Below, one piece after another: positions 23,697 through 35,935 of a stretch of DNA of 64,000 nt. Numbering within the stretch: position 1 is the stretch's first letter; each line of letters opens with the position of its first letter. Position numbers and translations under genes: made by a program. The notes under the pieces are model-generated. The model was given only the letters and a program-made list of their open reading frames with translations, searched no databases and was not told the origin of the DNA. Source of the DNA: Trichobilharzia szidati. Lineage: Eukaryota > Platyhelminthes > Trematoda > Strigeidida > Schistosomatidae. The stretch is from positions 95,176,020 through 95,240,019 of the forward strand of contig OX235272.1 in the NCBI GenBank assembly GCA_944472155.2, written 5' to 3'.

Positions 23697-23930
23697 GTGC
23701 GTCGGTGACACACCGGCAGAGTGCTCGCCTACCACGCAGGTGGTCCGGGGTTCGATCCCCGGCCGACGCGCTCCTTTACCTCAGTAAGCCAGTTATAAGA
23801 CTGGTAGAGAGGGAAGGTTGGACATGAGGCTAGCAACCCCATCCTGTAAAAATAATCACCACTGCTACAGAAACTTCAAGCCTCTAGCTTGAAGCCCTAT
23901 GTTCCACTGGGAATGTAAAGGAATAAAAAA
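23697..23930 (+). mobile_element. SINE lineage A with target duplication
   Basis: The head folds like tRNA-Gly: a 7-bp acceptor stem (TGCGTCG with CGACGCG), a perfect T arm around GGGTTCGATCCCC, and an anticodon loop CTACCAC. Flanking 15-bp duplications at 23682-23696 and 23931-23945 differ at one base. Body and tail match the copy at 9702, ending CCTATGTTCCACTGG, AAAGGAATAAA. It is antisense to the host gene. Confidence 0.92.
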
Positions 23931-25407
23931 ATATTACTTGGGATTACTTAGCAGTATGATTCTATTTTCTTTGCTTTACTTTGACACCTTAAGCATTTCC
24001 TTGCTGATGACATGTTTAGGTAACTTGGATATGGCTAGCATCTATCAGCAGTTGACATGATTCGTTTTCAACTGCTCAGTAGTGTATACTGTCTTGCAAT
24101 TTAACCTTACATCACTGAAGTTGTTTATGGTATCCGTAGGTCTACATTATATAGGTCTCCAAAGAAAAGCAAGAGGAGATTTTACCTTGAACTGTGCAAT
24201 GTTCAAAGAACTAATTGCATATATTAACATGAGGAAATACACTTGGTTTACTACTTTATTCTCAAGTTATCCGTTTGTTAACGAGAAACGACTTTTCGCT
24301 TCACTAGTATATTTTCTTTTAACAAACCAGTATCCATTATACATAATGTACTCCCTCATTAGGAATAAAAGTATTTTTATATGGACACTGGTAGAAAGAA
24401 CAGTTCTAAATAGGATATAATATATATTTTAGAGAAACTAGGAGATATCCTTTTTCATGTAGAATTAGTCCGTTAGAAAGTCACAAGAAACTAAAATAAA
24501 AACGCTAAATATCAGTTGAATGGTAATTTCATTGTCTTGGAATCTGACTAACCCCAGCTCATCCCTCAATGATATCGTGGTTGTTGGTTGCTAGAAAAAC
24601 TGACAAGATACCTCTCCAGTGGTCCTTGCTTCTGTTTTTGACGAATTTCGTCGAATTCTTTCAAATCTGACCACTTCATTTCACTATGTTTTGTCATAGT
24701 CTTAGGGTAACAGGAGTTGAGCCTTCATCATTCACCTCAATAAATACTATGATAGACGAAAGTATGCGGAAGAGTCTTTGATTATTTTGATAGAATACAC
24801 CTAAGTGAACAGGGGAGTTACTGTTAAGACATTTTAACATGAGAAACCAAGTTTTTCAACGGAAAATACCTAAAAACAAGAATACTCTCGATTATTTTTA
24901 AATGACCTCGCTGGATCACTGTAAGTTACTGATTTAAAATACTCAAATAATCACTGAGTTTGTGAAGCATTCAATTTCACTAAGATAATCAGGATTTAGA
25001 TTAACTCATGACTGATTACTGAATTCTTCTACATGACAATAATTCACAGCAAACCTGGCCTATTTTTATCAATAGTCTGAGAAACATAACAATGGTTACT
25101 GGTTGACTTTCTACTTTAAGAAAAAACAAGTTACAGTAATGGTGTTATACACTATCATCAAAATTTGAATAAGATGTCAGCAATTTTTTGTTTATTCAGG
25201 AATGTTGTAATCATAAGTATAATAGTAACTTCCATTATAATAAACTGATTGAAACTGAAATTGTCATCTAAGTGAGAATAAAAGGCAAACTATAAAAGAC
25301 CAACAACACCTGAATAAATATTACATCTAAAGGATTGGTCCTAAAGATTAAGTCAAGAGTTTATTTTATTAACAGACGAAATCACTGTTGAAATGAAAGT
25401 GAATACT

Positions 25408-26070
25408 TTGATTGGACACTAGTAACTAGTGTGATGTGTCTAGTCCTTTGTTTGGTGCAGACTGAATTCTATCAGTCAGATTTGTCATGTGGCCACCATT
25501 CTAGGTAGCTCGCCATCACGGTGTATATTGATTTGATGATATTAAATGGTCGGAGGCGATCGGCAGGAAGCCTTCGACCTAGGTTTCGTGCTAGTTGGCA
25601 CTCGTCAGCAAGGAAGTCATGTCTCTCCTGAGATTCGAGCCCGAGTCACCCAGTGCTGGAGTCACAAACGTTACCAATGAGCTATTCGGCCTAGTGACTG
25701 ACCTCCAGCAGGACTGTAGTGGATACTTTGATTGAACACTAGTAACTAGTGCGAGCTACCTAGAATGGTACCTACATTGCAAACCTGACTGATAGAATTC
25801 AGTCTGTACCACAGAAAGGACAAGACACATCACACTAGTTGCTAACTAGTGTCCACTCAAAGTATCCACTACAGTCCTGCTGGAGGTCAATCGCGAGTCC
25901 GAATAGCTCAGTGGTAACGTCTCTGACTGCAGCACTGGGTGACGCGGGTTCGAATCTCAGAAGGGAGATGAGTTCCTTCAAGGTTGCAGATAAACCTCGC
26001 TGACGAGTGCCAACTAGCACGAAACCTAGGTCCAAAGCTTCCTGCCGATTGCCTCCAACCATCTAATATC
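25408..26070. repeat. inverted pair of tRNA-like SINEs (large palindrome)
   Basis: Left: a GACACTAGTAACTAGTG segment (25408-25510) and a tRNA-like SINE on the minus strand (about 25535-25720). Right: the same two modules in reverse (25741-25855 and 25860-26070). The right SINE head shows an A box (TAGCTCAGTGGTAACG) and a B box (GGTTCGAATCTC). Modules recur singly at 39902, 43150 and 51640. A transcript crossing it could form a long hairpin. Confidence 0.8.
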
Positions 26071-26889
26071 ATGAAAAAGAATGGATAAGTGCCATAACTG
26101 ATAAAATCTGAAGTTTAATAATGAAAAGTCTGAAACAGTTTTGTATCCTATTCGTAATAACCGTGTGTCTGTGTGGATGCGTGTGTGTGATGTCCTATCA
26201 TAATTATGTATACGTCAGCATCGATAAGCAAGTGGTATTGAATTACACTACACATCAGTGTGTTATCAGTTAGCTTACTGACCGTATCGCATAGCCAATC
26301 GGTAGATTTTGATCAAAAAGTGACTAAACAACTACTAAATGGTACAATAAGGCAGTTGTACAGAAAGGGAACTTCATGGATAAAGTAGCCTAATAGTAAG
26401 TCTCCTGATATCGGTACTAGGTGATTCAAGTTTGAATCTGAATGGAAACAGTGTCCATAATTAATTAAAGCCAACGAAAACATGAACGAAGACAGGAAAT
26501 ATTATAATTACATAGATGAGATTAACAACACTAGATTGCAGTCGAATCATCGTTAAGCAAATAAAACGGAATCGTAGTGTGCCCTATTAAATAAAAAATA
26601 TCCGGAGTTTGTTTAGTCGTGGTTGTCGACATGCTTCTCTGTCTTTTTATATTTTCTAGCCACTAGTCAGGCTAACACACTACATGGAATTCAAAGTTTG
26701 ACTTGTGGAAATGACTGGTAACACTTGAACATATATTCTTCATTACATCTGCTTATGCGCAGAACCCCGATCTCAACACCAACAGTTTAGTGAGACATTT
26801 GAATAATGAAGCATGCTGTGAATCATGTATAGTTTGGACAGTCTTCAGGCCTAATAATGGAAAAGGTAATTTAATAGTAAGCATAATAA

Positions 26890-27290
26890 TCAACACCTGC
26901 ATCCGTTGGTTTGTTACTGAAGATCAGATCACCGGCTGGCCAGCCGGAAAGAATAGGCTTCAAAGAACTGTGGCAGGTGGTGAACCGGCCAACAACCGAT
27001 TTATTACTCCTCAAAGATGCAGAGGAAAATGGAGATGGAACAGACATAAGCTGAGGAAATATTCAAGTGACATCACACGTCAAGCTCTCGACTGGAACCC
27101 GGGTAGGAAAGTACGTTTGGGCTTCCAAGGGTTATATGGAGGTCATGTGAATAGAAAATGAAAGAATTTTAGAATTTGTACAGCTTATGTGAGAATGATG
27201 GCAGAGAATCGAGTGGAATGGAGATGTAATGCTGAAGATCTACGCCCCACTTGGAACTGAAGAGAAGAATTATAATAATACAGCAATGCG
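26890..27290 (+). mobile_element. RTE-like LINE 3' fragment
   Basis: Frames are broken, but the conserved RTE C-terminal order is visible: GGCTGGCCAGCCGGAAAGAA, AGAGGAAAATGGAGATGGA, AGTGACATCACACGTCAAGC and CGACTGGAACCCGG. It closes with the tail GCTGAAGATCTACGCCCCAC and a short ATAATAATA run. It ends about 40 bp from the downstream end of semaphorin exon M (27327). Confidence 0.8.
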
Positions 27291-27326
27291 TAATACACAT
27301 AGATCAGTCGAAATAATTTAACATAC

Positions 27327-27647
27327 CTTCTGCAATATTTAAAGCTAAATTTGGACAAGTTTTCATTTGATTCGATGAACCAGAACAAACTGTTCTACGA
27401 GTATGCGCTGTATATAGTTCATCAGTATTAACACTGACCAATTCACATTTTCTTGTTCGTATAGCTAATAAGTATGGATTTGTTGGATCCATAGAATTCC
27501 TGGATGATTCAAGTTTATCTTGACTATTTTTTGATATTTCTGCTTGACCACATGATGACCAGGAAGACCAACTACTCCATACTGAAGTTTTGTAGTAATT
27601 TGTATTCACATCAATCGGAATATCTTTATATATACTGGTTAAATTCA
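27327..27647 (-). CDS. semaphorin 5 exon M: last TSP1 repeat
   Basis: This 321-nt exon (phase 1 in and out) encodes residues 1132-1238. The TSP1 core reads VWSSWSSWSSCG, later TRKCELVSV, RRTVC and MKTCPN, giving the tryptophan ladder and cysteines expected. Acceptor TATTTTTCAG before 27647; donor GTATGT at 27326. Confidence 0.92.
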
Positions 27648-29463
27648 CTGAAAAATAGATAGGTCAAACATGTAGATTAGGGTAATCACGATATGAACAG
27701 GTTTAAAACAGTGTAACAGCAATTTAGATGAACTCCGATCAAGATTTAACAGAATTATTGCACAAACATTGGACGATGATTGAAAAGTAGGTATATGTAG
27801 AAATAACACTTGTTTAAATCTCCGCTACATGGAAACAATTAATTACAGTTTATGTACCAGAACGAATAGTACGAAATTAAAATTTAAAAATAGCATATTC
27901 ATTGAAGAAAAAGCACTGAAAGAAAGAACTTCTAACGACATAGAAAAATGATGACTTCAGTCAGTATTATTAAAGGATTTCAAGTTCATCCTGGAAATAT
28001 TTCATACACATTTCACTTTATGTATACCTGGAAAGGTAACGAACAAATATTGGGGTTCGAATGTTGCGATTACCATGAAAAAAGTAGTCTTTTTTGTAAC
28101 TCTTGACTGACCAATGTGTATCACTTGGTACTGAAGTGAAATAATAGAGAAGTATGCAGCTAATTCTCTTAACACAGCTGAGCATTAGTCATATAATCTA
28201 CCGGTTACTAATCCACATTTTAATATCACTTTCACTCATCAGTTTATAATTTTAGCATCAATACGAGATCAGGTCAGATTGTTCAAACAACGTATTTCCT
28301 AAATCTTATTATTTATGTGACGTAATGTGACAGAAGAAGTTTTGTTGGTACACAATCCAAATAGGAATACAAGACAAGATTTTTCTTAATTCAGGAATTC
28401 CCCGAAATTTAACTTTGTACTGTTACTGTCAGTCATTACTGAGATATATATTATTCTTTATTCATGAAGCCGTATTTAGAAAAGATCAATTAACTGGAAG
28501 ATGCTATTTCCCACATTCAGAAATGAATGGATAAGTCGCTCATGACCCCGAATCGGGACGTAACATTGATGTAAATTGCAGTTTACAGTTTTTGGCTTGC
28601 AGCTAGCTCTCACCACAATTTATTATGTTAATGAGGAGGGAAAATCACGTCAACAACCATTGTAGATTAAACAGCATTGTCAGTTATCTTTTTGCGTTTA
28701 AAGCAATGGCTACTGAGTTCTACACTCAGTTAGAAAATCAACCTAGAGACTTGCAGGCCCACTTAGCTGCAGAGTATGGAGGATCACAGAGAAAGAGAGA
28801 GAAATAAGGAATGAAACACACTTTGTTGAAAATTGATAAAGTTACAGTTTAATGTCTCAAAAAATTCTTGAGAAGAAAATGAATCACAAAAGTACTGAGT
28901 TGGTCAGTTGAAATCCTGGGTACAATCCTTGATGGAATTATGGGTGCTCACTGTTACATAGTCCAAACTGTGTAGGAACAGCAGTTCATCGGTTCCTGGT
29001 TTCCAATGCTTTTTAAGTGATGTCAATTCGTGACGAAATCTACGTTGATGCACATAATATTTTTATTTCGGTAGTTAATTCTTACAGTTTTACAGGAAAC
29101 TTCACTGACTCAGTCAAATGTACCAGTTATATATGCCAAAGGCGTTACTTTTTCCTGAAGTCACAGATAATTTCTGAATTCGATCCACAGAGGGAAAAAA
29201 ACTCAGGTAAGAATGCAACTAGACTTATAAGTCACTCACAGTCAATTGATAAGAGTCAGGTTATGCCGTGGTACTATACTTGCAACTTCACCTCTCTGGG
29301 TACTTTCAGGTAGTGACAAGGCCTGAACCTGACTTAGCTAAGTAAAATTACTCCCCTACGAATTCAAATCGACTTCAGTAACATACTTTTTGGAGCACTG
29401 GAACTGCTGATTCTTAGGGCTTTACATAAGATTAATTTTAAAAGTACAACTATTTATACTTAC
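27648..29463 (-). other. semaphorin intron between exons L and M
   Basis: It holds an LTR end fragment at 28534-28617 and otherwise no recognisable gene or repeat. Confidence 0.6.
28534..28617 (-). mobile_element. LTR 5' end fragment
   Basis: The minus strand starts TGTGGTGAGAGCTAGCTG, as in the LTR copies at 50293-50628 and 52209-52561, and matches roughly the first 85 bp before breaking off. Confidence 0.7.
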
Positions 29464-30009
29464 TCATAGAGCATTCTCTTTCATCATTATCAAACCAAGC
29501 ACATTCTTTTTTCACCTGTGCGTAACCGTCGCAAGCTAGCTTTTGTGCACCTGGATTCTGATCATATTGTGTTAAAATGCATGTCCTTGTACGAACTGAT
29601 CTACCTCCATCTTTACGCCAGTGACATTTTCGCCTTCTATCAGTTTGATCGAGTTTAACTGGAGAACAACTTGACCAATCAGACCAACAAGACCAGCCGC
29701 TTTTACATGCTGGTTTCGGTGGGCACTTACGTATATCAATACTGGCCTCAAAACGATTGTTTTGTGAACACTTATTCGATAGACATTTGCGTGTTCGAAA
29801 TTGATATTCATTGGAAGTGTAAAGAAAAGTGTTTGAGGATTTTGTTTGTTGTATATCCAGTTGATCAGATAAAGTTATGCTTTCTATTGGGATACAGTCT
29901 TGACTACATTCAGACCATTTACTCCATGCTGACCAGATTGGATCAGGTGATATTTCCATTGAATCTGAAAGCACTCTATTCTCTTCACCAATTTGATTGC
30001 TGATTATGT
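29464..30009 (-). CDS. semaphorin 5 exon L: two TSP1 repeats
   Basis: This 546-nt exon encodes residues 950-1131. The two repeats start at IWSAWSKWSECSQDC and GWSCWSDWSSC. The first has an insertion before FRTRKC; the second carries VRTRTC and an ECAWF close. Both keep the WxxWxxW ladder. Acceptor CACATTTTTAG; donor GTAAGT. Phases 1-1. Confidence 0.95.
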
Positions 30010-31690
30010 CTAAAAATGTGGTTAATTAAAGGTTAGTACTATTTAATTTATGTCATCTAACAAAACGACATATATTGAGAAAGCTAGCATGAATTTCTTC
30101 CATTTTTCGATTATTACGACTTCTCATTATTTTATTACAAGCAAATACTGTTAAGCATTTCAATTAATCAGATTCAACATTTATTAATAAGGGGGCATTA
30201 TAGTAGTATGTGATGAACGAGCTTCACTTTTTAGTGACTGTCCAATGAAATTCACCTTTGTCTATGCAGTGTTTAGTGTAGACTGTTTTATTCCGTACTT
30301 CCTTCTTTTTAAACTAAAACACTTTCAATGGCTTTGACTTCTTTGACTTTAAATGGTAAATTAGGGCAACGGAAATGGGGGATCGATCTATAGTTAAGGT
30401 GAAAGTAATAAAGGCAATTCATACAATAATCAGTATGTAATAATACATATTGATATATGTATATATGGTCAGTCATACATGCGGCAATATCCTTAGTTGT
30501 GAAATGTGGAGCTAAGAATATATCTCAACAGTAGGGAATAAGTTTAACGGATCTCGCAGAGAATGACAAAGTACAGTGACGTCTTTCCACTACAAGAAGT
30601 GTTGTTTAAGTCGAGTTAAACGGTTGATGAGAACAAGTCTATACTTTTACTAAGATGATTTACCTAGAGACATTTACTTTTTTTCGTCATAAATATTTCA
30701 TTATCTAGGGAAACATCCATCTTACACTGAATTTTTTTGAAAATAGATAGGCCTCCTTCCGTAGGAAAATTTCTAACCACCCAAGGGTAGAACTTTAAGT
30801 ATTTTTTGCTGTAAGTTATTTATTATCTTAGCCTCCATAGACGACCTAATACGGATAAGGGCGGGTGGACTTCGGTCTTCTAGAAATGCTGCCATCTGGC
30901 CACGCATTCGTAGCCTCTGCCATGTAAGTCCTACTCGCTGCCTTAACTTGGTGAGGGTTCCTTCCACAAAAGCGGAAGAACGAATGAGAACGTGTGGGGC
31001 CCAGAACTGAACCGGTGGACACTCAGGTCTACCTAGGGGAGCTGGAAATCCCTGATTCCAAACTTATGGTGTTCATAGGCTCCAGATTCTTGCTGGATAG
31101 AATGACCTATGAACTTGCTTTGGTTACCGGAAACCATGGGAATATAGCTACTGACACTACTCCACTGCCTTATGGATCAGACTTCAAGCTCAGAGCTTCA
31201 GGGAGGGGTTGGCCCCTTAAAACAACCGCCTGTTTCGGTCTGGCAGTCTGGGCAATGTTTCAGCTGTCTTACAAACTATGAAATTTTGTGCGGAATATTG
31301 TAGTGGTTTAATGCAGTACTACTTACAAAAGCGTATGTAATAATACAGCAAGTTTAATTGCATTTTCGGCCTTTGGGAAAGATGATACAGATAGATGAGT
31401 CCCATTCATGACAGTGCAGTGGTTCCTATTTAAATGCTCGAGAATGTATATTGTGACAGAAAATACTTACAAACTACAGGGTATAAAATCAACCAATATG
31501 ATAATCAGGGGCAGATGAACAAACTGAGAATCAGCAAAGCAATTAGAATCTTTAGTCCTGATTTACACAGCAAAAAAGTAAATCTGTGCCTTCAGTTGCA
31601 TACATATGAAATTGTCCATCTATTGTGAATTCCTTTCAGAATCTCAAAGGGATAGGACAATAAGGAAAATAAATGTCAGCAACAACTTAC
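30010..31690 (-). other. semaphorin intron between exons K and L
   Basis: An open frame at 30994-31281 (+) follows a small GC-richer patch (30830-31250) that may be an old repeat; I could not assign it. No gene is supported. Confidence 0.5.
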
Positions 31691-31924
31691 TTGATACACT
31701 AGAACACTTCTGATCAATAGTAAAACACTTTCTTTCAACAATTTGTGTTCGTACAATTTGTAAGTTTTCAGACGCCTCAACTGGAACACTGCAATAATAT
31801 CGAAAACGCTGTTCGTAATAGATTTGTGGATTTAATCTGCCAGGAAATGCTGCATACCTTAGTACATGCGGGTTAGTTGGCAATGCTTTCAACCAAGGTG
31901 TCCACTCTGAATGCACAATCTCAC
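31691..31924 (-). CDS. semaphorin 5 exon K: atypical TSP1 repeat
   Basis: This exon encodes residues 872-949. It contains SEWTPW, a long spacer, then YYEQRFRYYCSVPVE and later VERKCFTIDQKC. The EQRFRY segment is a hallmark of the unusual fourth TSP1 repeat of vertebrate SEMA5A (HYEQRFRYTCKA), which lacks part of the normal ladder. This is the strongest single marker for class 5. Phases 1-1; acceptor ATTTGCAG; donor GTAAGT. Confidence 0.96.
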
Positions 31925-33279
31925 CTGCAAATGATAATAATGATAAAAAGTAAGGTTCGAATAGTCTAGAAGAAATGACACTTTAGAATAAGCGTGAAAA
32001 AAGTTTCATTTCCTCTAAAAATTTCGATACTTTACTTGTGAATAGTTTAGCTTAGAACAGGGTGACTCATGCAGCATTCACCTCATTAAGAAGAAAACAG
32101 TTTTAGGTTACATCAACACATATAGTGAACTTTGTCCAATCCTATGAACCATTTGATGGTAGGCAGGGAGGGATAACTTTCCTTTTCTGACCGTGACTTA
32201 CATAAGTGTGTATACACTTTCAATGAACCGAATTCGGCCTATTTAATTGACTACAAGTTTACTGGTGTGTTTATAATCAAATATATGTTGGGTTAATGAC
32301 TATAAAGTTGGTGATTGCCATTTTGCGGAAATTCATCTTTAGTTTTTAGGCTTTGACGCTGTGGTACTTCTCTTACAATGTCCCTATCGAAGTTACAACT
32401 CTGCCTAAGCACCAGAGTTATATTCAAAAATATAGCGTGTCAGTCGACTACTGGTGGATGCCGACGAATTCTTTATATTTCCAAATGACTATTTTTAGCA
32501 TTCGCAATTAACTGCGCAGACAATGCTGCGAAGACAGGACTTCAAGCGAAAATAAAGAACACAGAGGTGTTGAAGATACCTAGCCAATAACCGAAGACAT
32601 CCATTACCACCAACGGGTGGGATCTAAGGGAAGTCAGCTGTTCCACTTACTTGAGCAGCATTGTTTCAACTATAGACGACGACATGGATGACGATGTCAA
32701 AGCCAACCAGCGCCGTAACAGCAAGACAGGGTTTCGTTACTCTGGAATCAGTATGGAAATTTACTGCACTCATAATAAGGAACAAGATCCGGACATTCAA
32801 TACCAGTGTCAAGTCAGTGCTTCTATATGGTTCACAGACTTGTCACTAGCGTCACAAAAAGCCTTTCCAAATAGCTTGAAACTGTCATCAACAGCTGCCT
32901 TCGCTGACTCCATACTAGAGGTCAGACATCCAGAAACAATTAGCAACAAGAAATTCCGGGAATGAACCAACCGAGAGCCTATCATCCAGAAGAAAATGTA
33001 GATGGATTGGACATACGTTGAGGAGACCGTCGAGTGACATTAAACGTCACACCCTCGAGTGGAACCCGAATGATAAACGACGAAGTGTGTGTCCGAGGGT
33101 GACATGAATGAGATCGTGTAAGGAGGAATGGAAAGCTTATGGAGAATAGTGGAGCCAGATGAAAAAGATTACAGAGAACGGAATAAATGTCTGTACCACC
33201 ACTTTAATACCCACCCATACATTGTAAGGTGTACTGTTACATCAATTGACAAAAGCTGACTCAGTACGAAATCACTCAC
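31925..33279 (-). other. semaphorin intron between exons J and K
   Basis: It contains an RTE fragment (32640-33195). The remaining bases show no recognisable feature. Confidence 0.6.
32640..33195 (+). mobile_element. RTE-like LINE 3' fragment
   Basis: Relics of the RTE late reverse-transcriptase region and C-terminus: GACATTCAATACCAGTGTCA, CAACAGCTGCCTTCG, TGGATTGGACATACGTTGAG, GTCGAGTGACATTAAACG and CGAGTGGAACCCGAATG. Several frameshifts. Confidence 0.75.
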
Positions 33280-33510
33280 TTTGACAAATAAAATTCTGAC
33301 ATATTCTATTGTCTATCATGTCAGAATTTACCACTGTACAGTGCGATGTGTTACCTTCTTGCCATTTATCTTGAATTGTTGTACAGAGCAAATGACGTGT
33401 TTGTATTCCATAACCACACTTTGTTGAACAGTCATTCCAGTTACTCCATTTCAAGAAAATCTCACCAGTTTTATATACTTGAGTTCCGGATATAGAAGAC
33501 GATGCCATTT
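33280..33510 (-). CDS. semaphorin 5 exon J: TSP1 repeat
   Basis: Residues 795-871. The core is KWSNWNDCSTKCGYGIQTRH, then CTTIQ, and closes RICQNFIC. It aligns with the third TSP1 of vertebrate class 5 semaphorins. Acceptor TTATCAACAG before 33510; donor GTGAGT. Phases 1-1. Confidence 0.94.
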
Positions 33511-33780
33511 CTGTTGATAAAAGATCAATTGTGTTAAAGAAAATATGAGGGATTTGAATGATGCAATGGATGGTAATTGAAGGTGAAATGAAAATCTAAT
33601 TGGAGCAGGATATGAATCAGCGATCTCCAAACCATCTATCTCGTGCCCTACTAGCTGAGACGAGAGACCTAACTAGGTCATCGTTTCTCCGGTTAAGTTG
33701 TTTGATAACATATTTGATTTCACTACAGCGAAAATATTCATTTAGATATCTAGAAAATCCCCATTGAGTCATATAAAGAA

Positions 33781-33840
33781 GAGAAGACATTCAGCGAAGA
33801 GACTCTTTTCGGCGAATTCATTCACATAGCTGTACAATCG
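33781..33840 (-). ncRNA. hammerhead-like motif of Penelope tail, copy 1
   Basis: The minus strand has TGAATGA, CCGAAAAGAG and CTCTTCGCTG in the order of a type I hammerhead: a core, GAAA, a short palindromic stem III, and a stem I strand pairing with the upstream ACAGC. The CTGATGA core is imperfect. A second copy in opposite orientation is at 34322-34380. Confidence 0.35.
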
Positions 33841-33904
33841 CATTTATATATAAATATTTGTGTGTGTGTGTGTACATGAAGTTTGTCAAGTTTAGATAAT
33901 TGAT

Positions 33905-34255
33905 TAGTTAATACAAGAATGATGTAGTATAGAGACAAAGTTAATCAGACAGCAACTAAAGTAAGACTGAGTTAAAAAACTAGATGACGTAATATAATTG
34001 GCTAAAATTTTACAACTTAGTTCAGGATAGCAACAGAGGTAATTACAGGTAGAGATTAAGTAGAAGTGAAATTGAGTGAATAAGTTGGATGACGTAACAT
34101 GAATGACTAGAAACTGAGAGTTGTTCAAGTCAGTAACAGTGGTAGTGGGGTGTAGAGATTGAATTGGGTGGGGATAGAGAACAAGAAAATTGAAAATGTA
34201 AAATGTTACAATTGAGAAGACAAAATAATAATACTAATGAAGAGACAGAAGAAAA
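33905..34255. repeat. tandem ~105-bp subrepeat in Penelope complex
   Basis: GATGACGTAA at about 33983 and 34088 heads two diverged units about 105 bp apart, with a partial third unit to the left. They lie in the centre of the first inverted repeat. Confidence 0.5.
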
Positions 34256-34464
34256 GATTATCTAAACTTGACAAACTTCATGTACACACACATACACACA
34301 CACAAATATTTATATATAAATGCGATTGTACAGCTATGTGAATGAATTCGCCGAAAAGAGTCTCTTCGCTGAATGTCTTCACATCTAGAAAAAACAAAAC
34401 ATTTAGGCGAAGGATATCCTTTTCGATAATTTCCTCTTCTGACTCTACAATTATATATATATAT

Positions 34465-34779
34465 AGCCAAATCGGTAGACAGTAATTGACGTCAATGTTT
34501 ACGTTCCCAAGATTTGTTGTGAGAAAATGTGAACAAATATTCACTCAAATTCGACCACAGCAGACTTTGCGTAGGCCGATGCAGTTAACAAATAGAGGAT
34601 TTGACATTCAAGAAACAGTCACAAAGAGATGAAAGATTAACTTTGAGTGAGAAACAGCCAATCGGAAGACTGTGTTTGTTTGCTTAACTATCCATTATAA
34701 TGTACATAAAAATATATAAATATGCGTTGATTTCCTTAATAAACGATCTGTTGCCTGACTCTTGCCTTCTGTTGTTACA
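34465..34779 (+). mobile_element. LTR (solo, 5'-shortened) inserted in Penelope arm
   Basis: The sequence runs from AGCCAAATCGGTAGACAG to TTGTTACA and matches the other LTR copies; its first ~20 bp are missing. It contains ATATATAAATATG as a TATA-like site and AATAAACGATCTG as a polyadenylation signal. AT-dinucleotide runs lie on both sides. The right Penelope arm lacks it, so it inserted later. Confidence 0.8.
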
Positions 34780-35779
34780 TATATATATATATATATATGT
34801 TTATGTACAAAGAATATTCTAGAATAGACGACATTAACAATATTGGTGTTTTCTAAATAATATCGATATGTTAATTAAGATCAATGGAATTACGGTTCAC
34901 TAAAGATGAATGAATTATAATAAGCATAAAAATGTTATAGCAAATAGAATATCAAATAAAACTAAGGGAATTTCCACAACAAAACGAAGATCATTAAAAC
35001 CTTGATGACCAAGGTAAGGATAGTGTCTGAACCAACTTCATTTGGATACGTAAGTTAGGTTTCTTGATGTGGACCCCAATGTAGTAGACGAATTCTTAAG
35101 GTTAGGATCAGTTGGTATGCCGTAGATCACTTTGAAAGCCTCGTTAACATTAATCTTGCATTCTTTATCCACAAGATGAGATAGAATGGATCTACCAATG
35201 GATATTTTTGTCCTTTACTTGACCACGCAGGATGATGTTCCGTAATCCTCCGAGAAACACGCCTAATTGTACGGCCTATGTAACTGGCTCAACAGGAACC
35301 GTCAAACTGCTAGATACACATACTGCATACTGCTGAGACCGTTGGGATCCAAATTAAGAAACCTAACTTATATATCCAAATGAAGTTGGTTCAGACACTA
35401 TCCTTACCTTGGTCATCAAGGTTTTAATCATCCTCGTTTTTTTTGTGGAAATCTCCTTAGTTTTATTTGATATTCTATTTACTATTACATTTTTATGCTT
35501 ATTATAATTTATTCATCTTCAGTGAACTGTAATTCCATTGATCTTACTTAACATATCGATGTTATTTAAAAAAACACCAATATATTTAGTGACGACTATT
35601 CTAGAATATTCTATGTATATAAACATATATGTGTATATAATTGTAGAGTCAGAAGAGGAAATTGTCGAAAAAGATATCCTTTGTTTAATTTTTTGTTTTT
35701 TCTACATATGTGATTGTATTTGAAACAACTGTTTTCAAGTCAGTGCTGACCATGAACTGACTGAAATTAGAGAGCCATG

Positions 35780-35830
35780 CTAAACCAGGGGGTACTGAAT
35801 AGCTATCTCGTCCTTGTTTGTAACTCTTCG
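35780..35830 (-). ncRNA. hammerhead ribozyme relic
   Basis: The minus strand reads GAAGAGTTACAAACAAGGAC then GAGATAGC, in register with the satellite hammerhead GATGAGTCCCAAATAGGAC then GAAAC. Several core bases are substituted; not expected to cleave. Confidence 0.35.
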
Positions 35831-35935
35831 GAAGTACGCATCCGTGACCACAACAGGGGTCAAAAACAGACCCTTTAGTTAACAAGATGAGCTCGTCGAC
35901 CACCCAGCCACTAGGAAGGAGTTCTATGGCCAAAC

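Larger units (their letters stand above)
23309..27326 (-). other. semaphorin intron (last), 4018 bp, repeat-rich
   Basis: It contains a hammerhead relic (23556-23580), a SINE-A copy (23697-23930), a palindromic pair of tRNA-like SINEs (25408-26070) and most of an RTE fragment (26890-27290). The portions 23931-25407 and 26071-26889 show no gene or repeat I can name; one open frame at 24082-24420 has no recognisable features. Confidence 0.7.
33770..35720. mobile_element. Penelope-like element complex (nested inverted repeats)
   Basis: Two nested inverted repeats. The first: 33781-33905 against 34255-34383, about 120 bp arms around a 350-bp centre. The second: about 34385-35060 against 35340-35720, with an LTR inserted in the left arm. 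The unique centre (35060-35340) reads on the minus strand as a degraded GIY-YIG endonuclease segment with SYIGRTIRRVSRRITEHHP, the signature of Penelope-like elements. Inverted flanks resemble pseudo-LTRs in an inverted arrangement. All copies are dead. Confidence 0.75.

Noticed and set aside
23697..23771. Functional tRNA-Gly gene
   Set aside because: Head folds like tRNA, but it is followed by a SINE body and flanked by target duplications; anticodon stem has a mismatch.
24082..24420. 112-residue plus-strand frame in the last semaphorin intron
   Set aside because: No domain; hydrophobic runs typical of AT-rich chance frames.
25898..25965. Functional tRNA gene on the plus strand
   Set aside because: Belongs to the tRNA-like SINE family with several other copies; arms do not pair as in a working tRNA.
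30994..31281. Plus-strand coding gene in intron K-L
   Set aside because: Moderate GC and open frame, but no recognisable family; more likely an old repeat.
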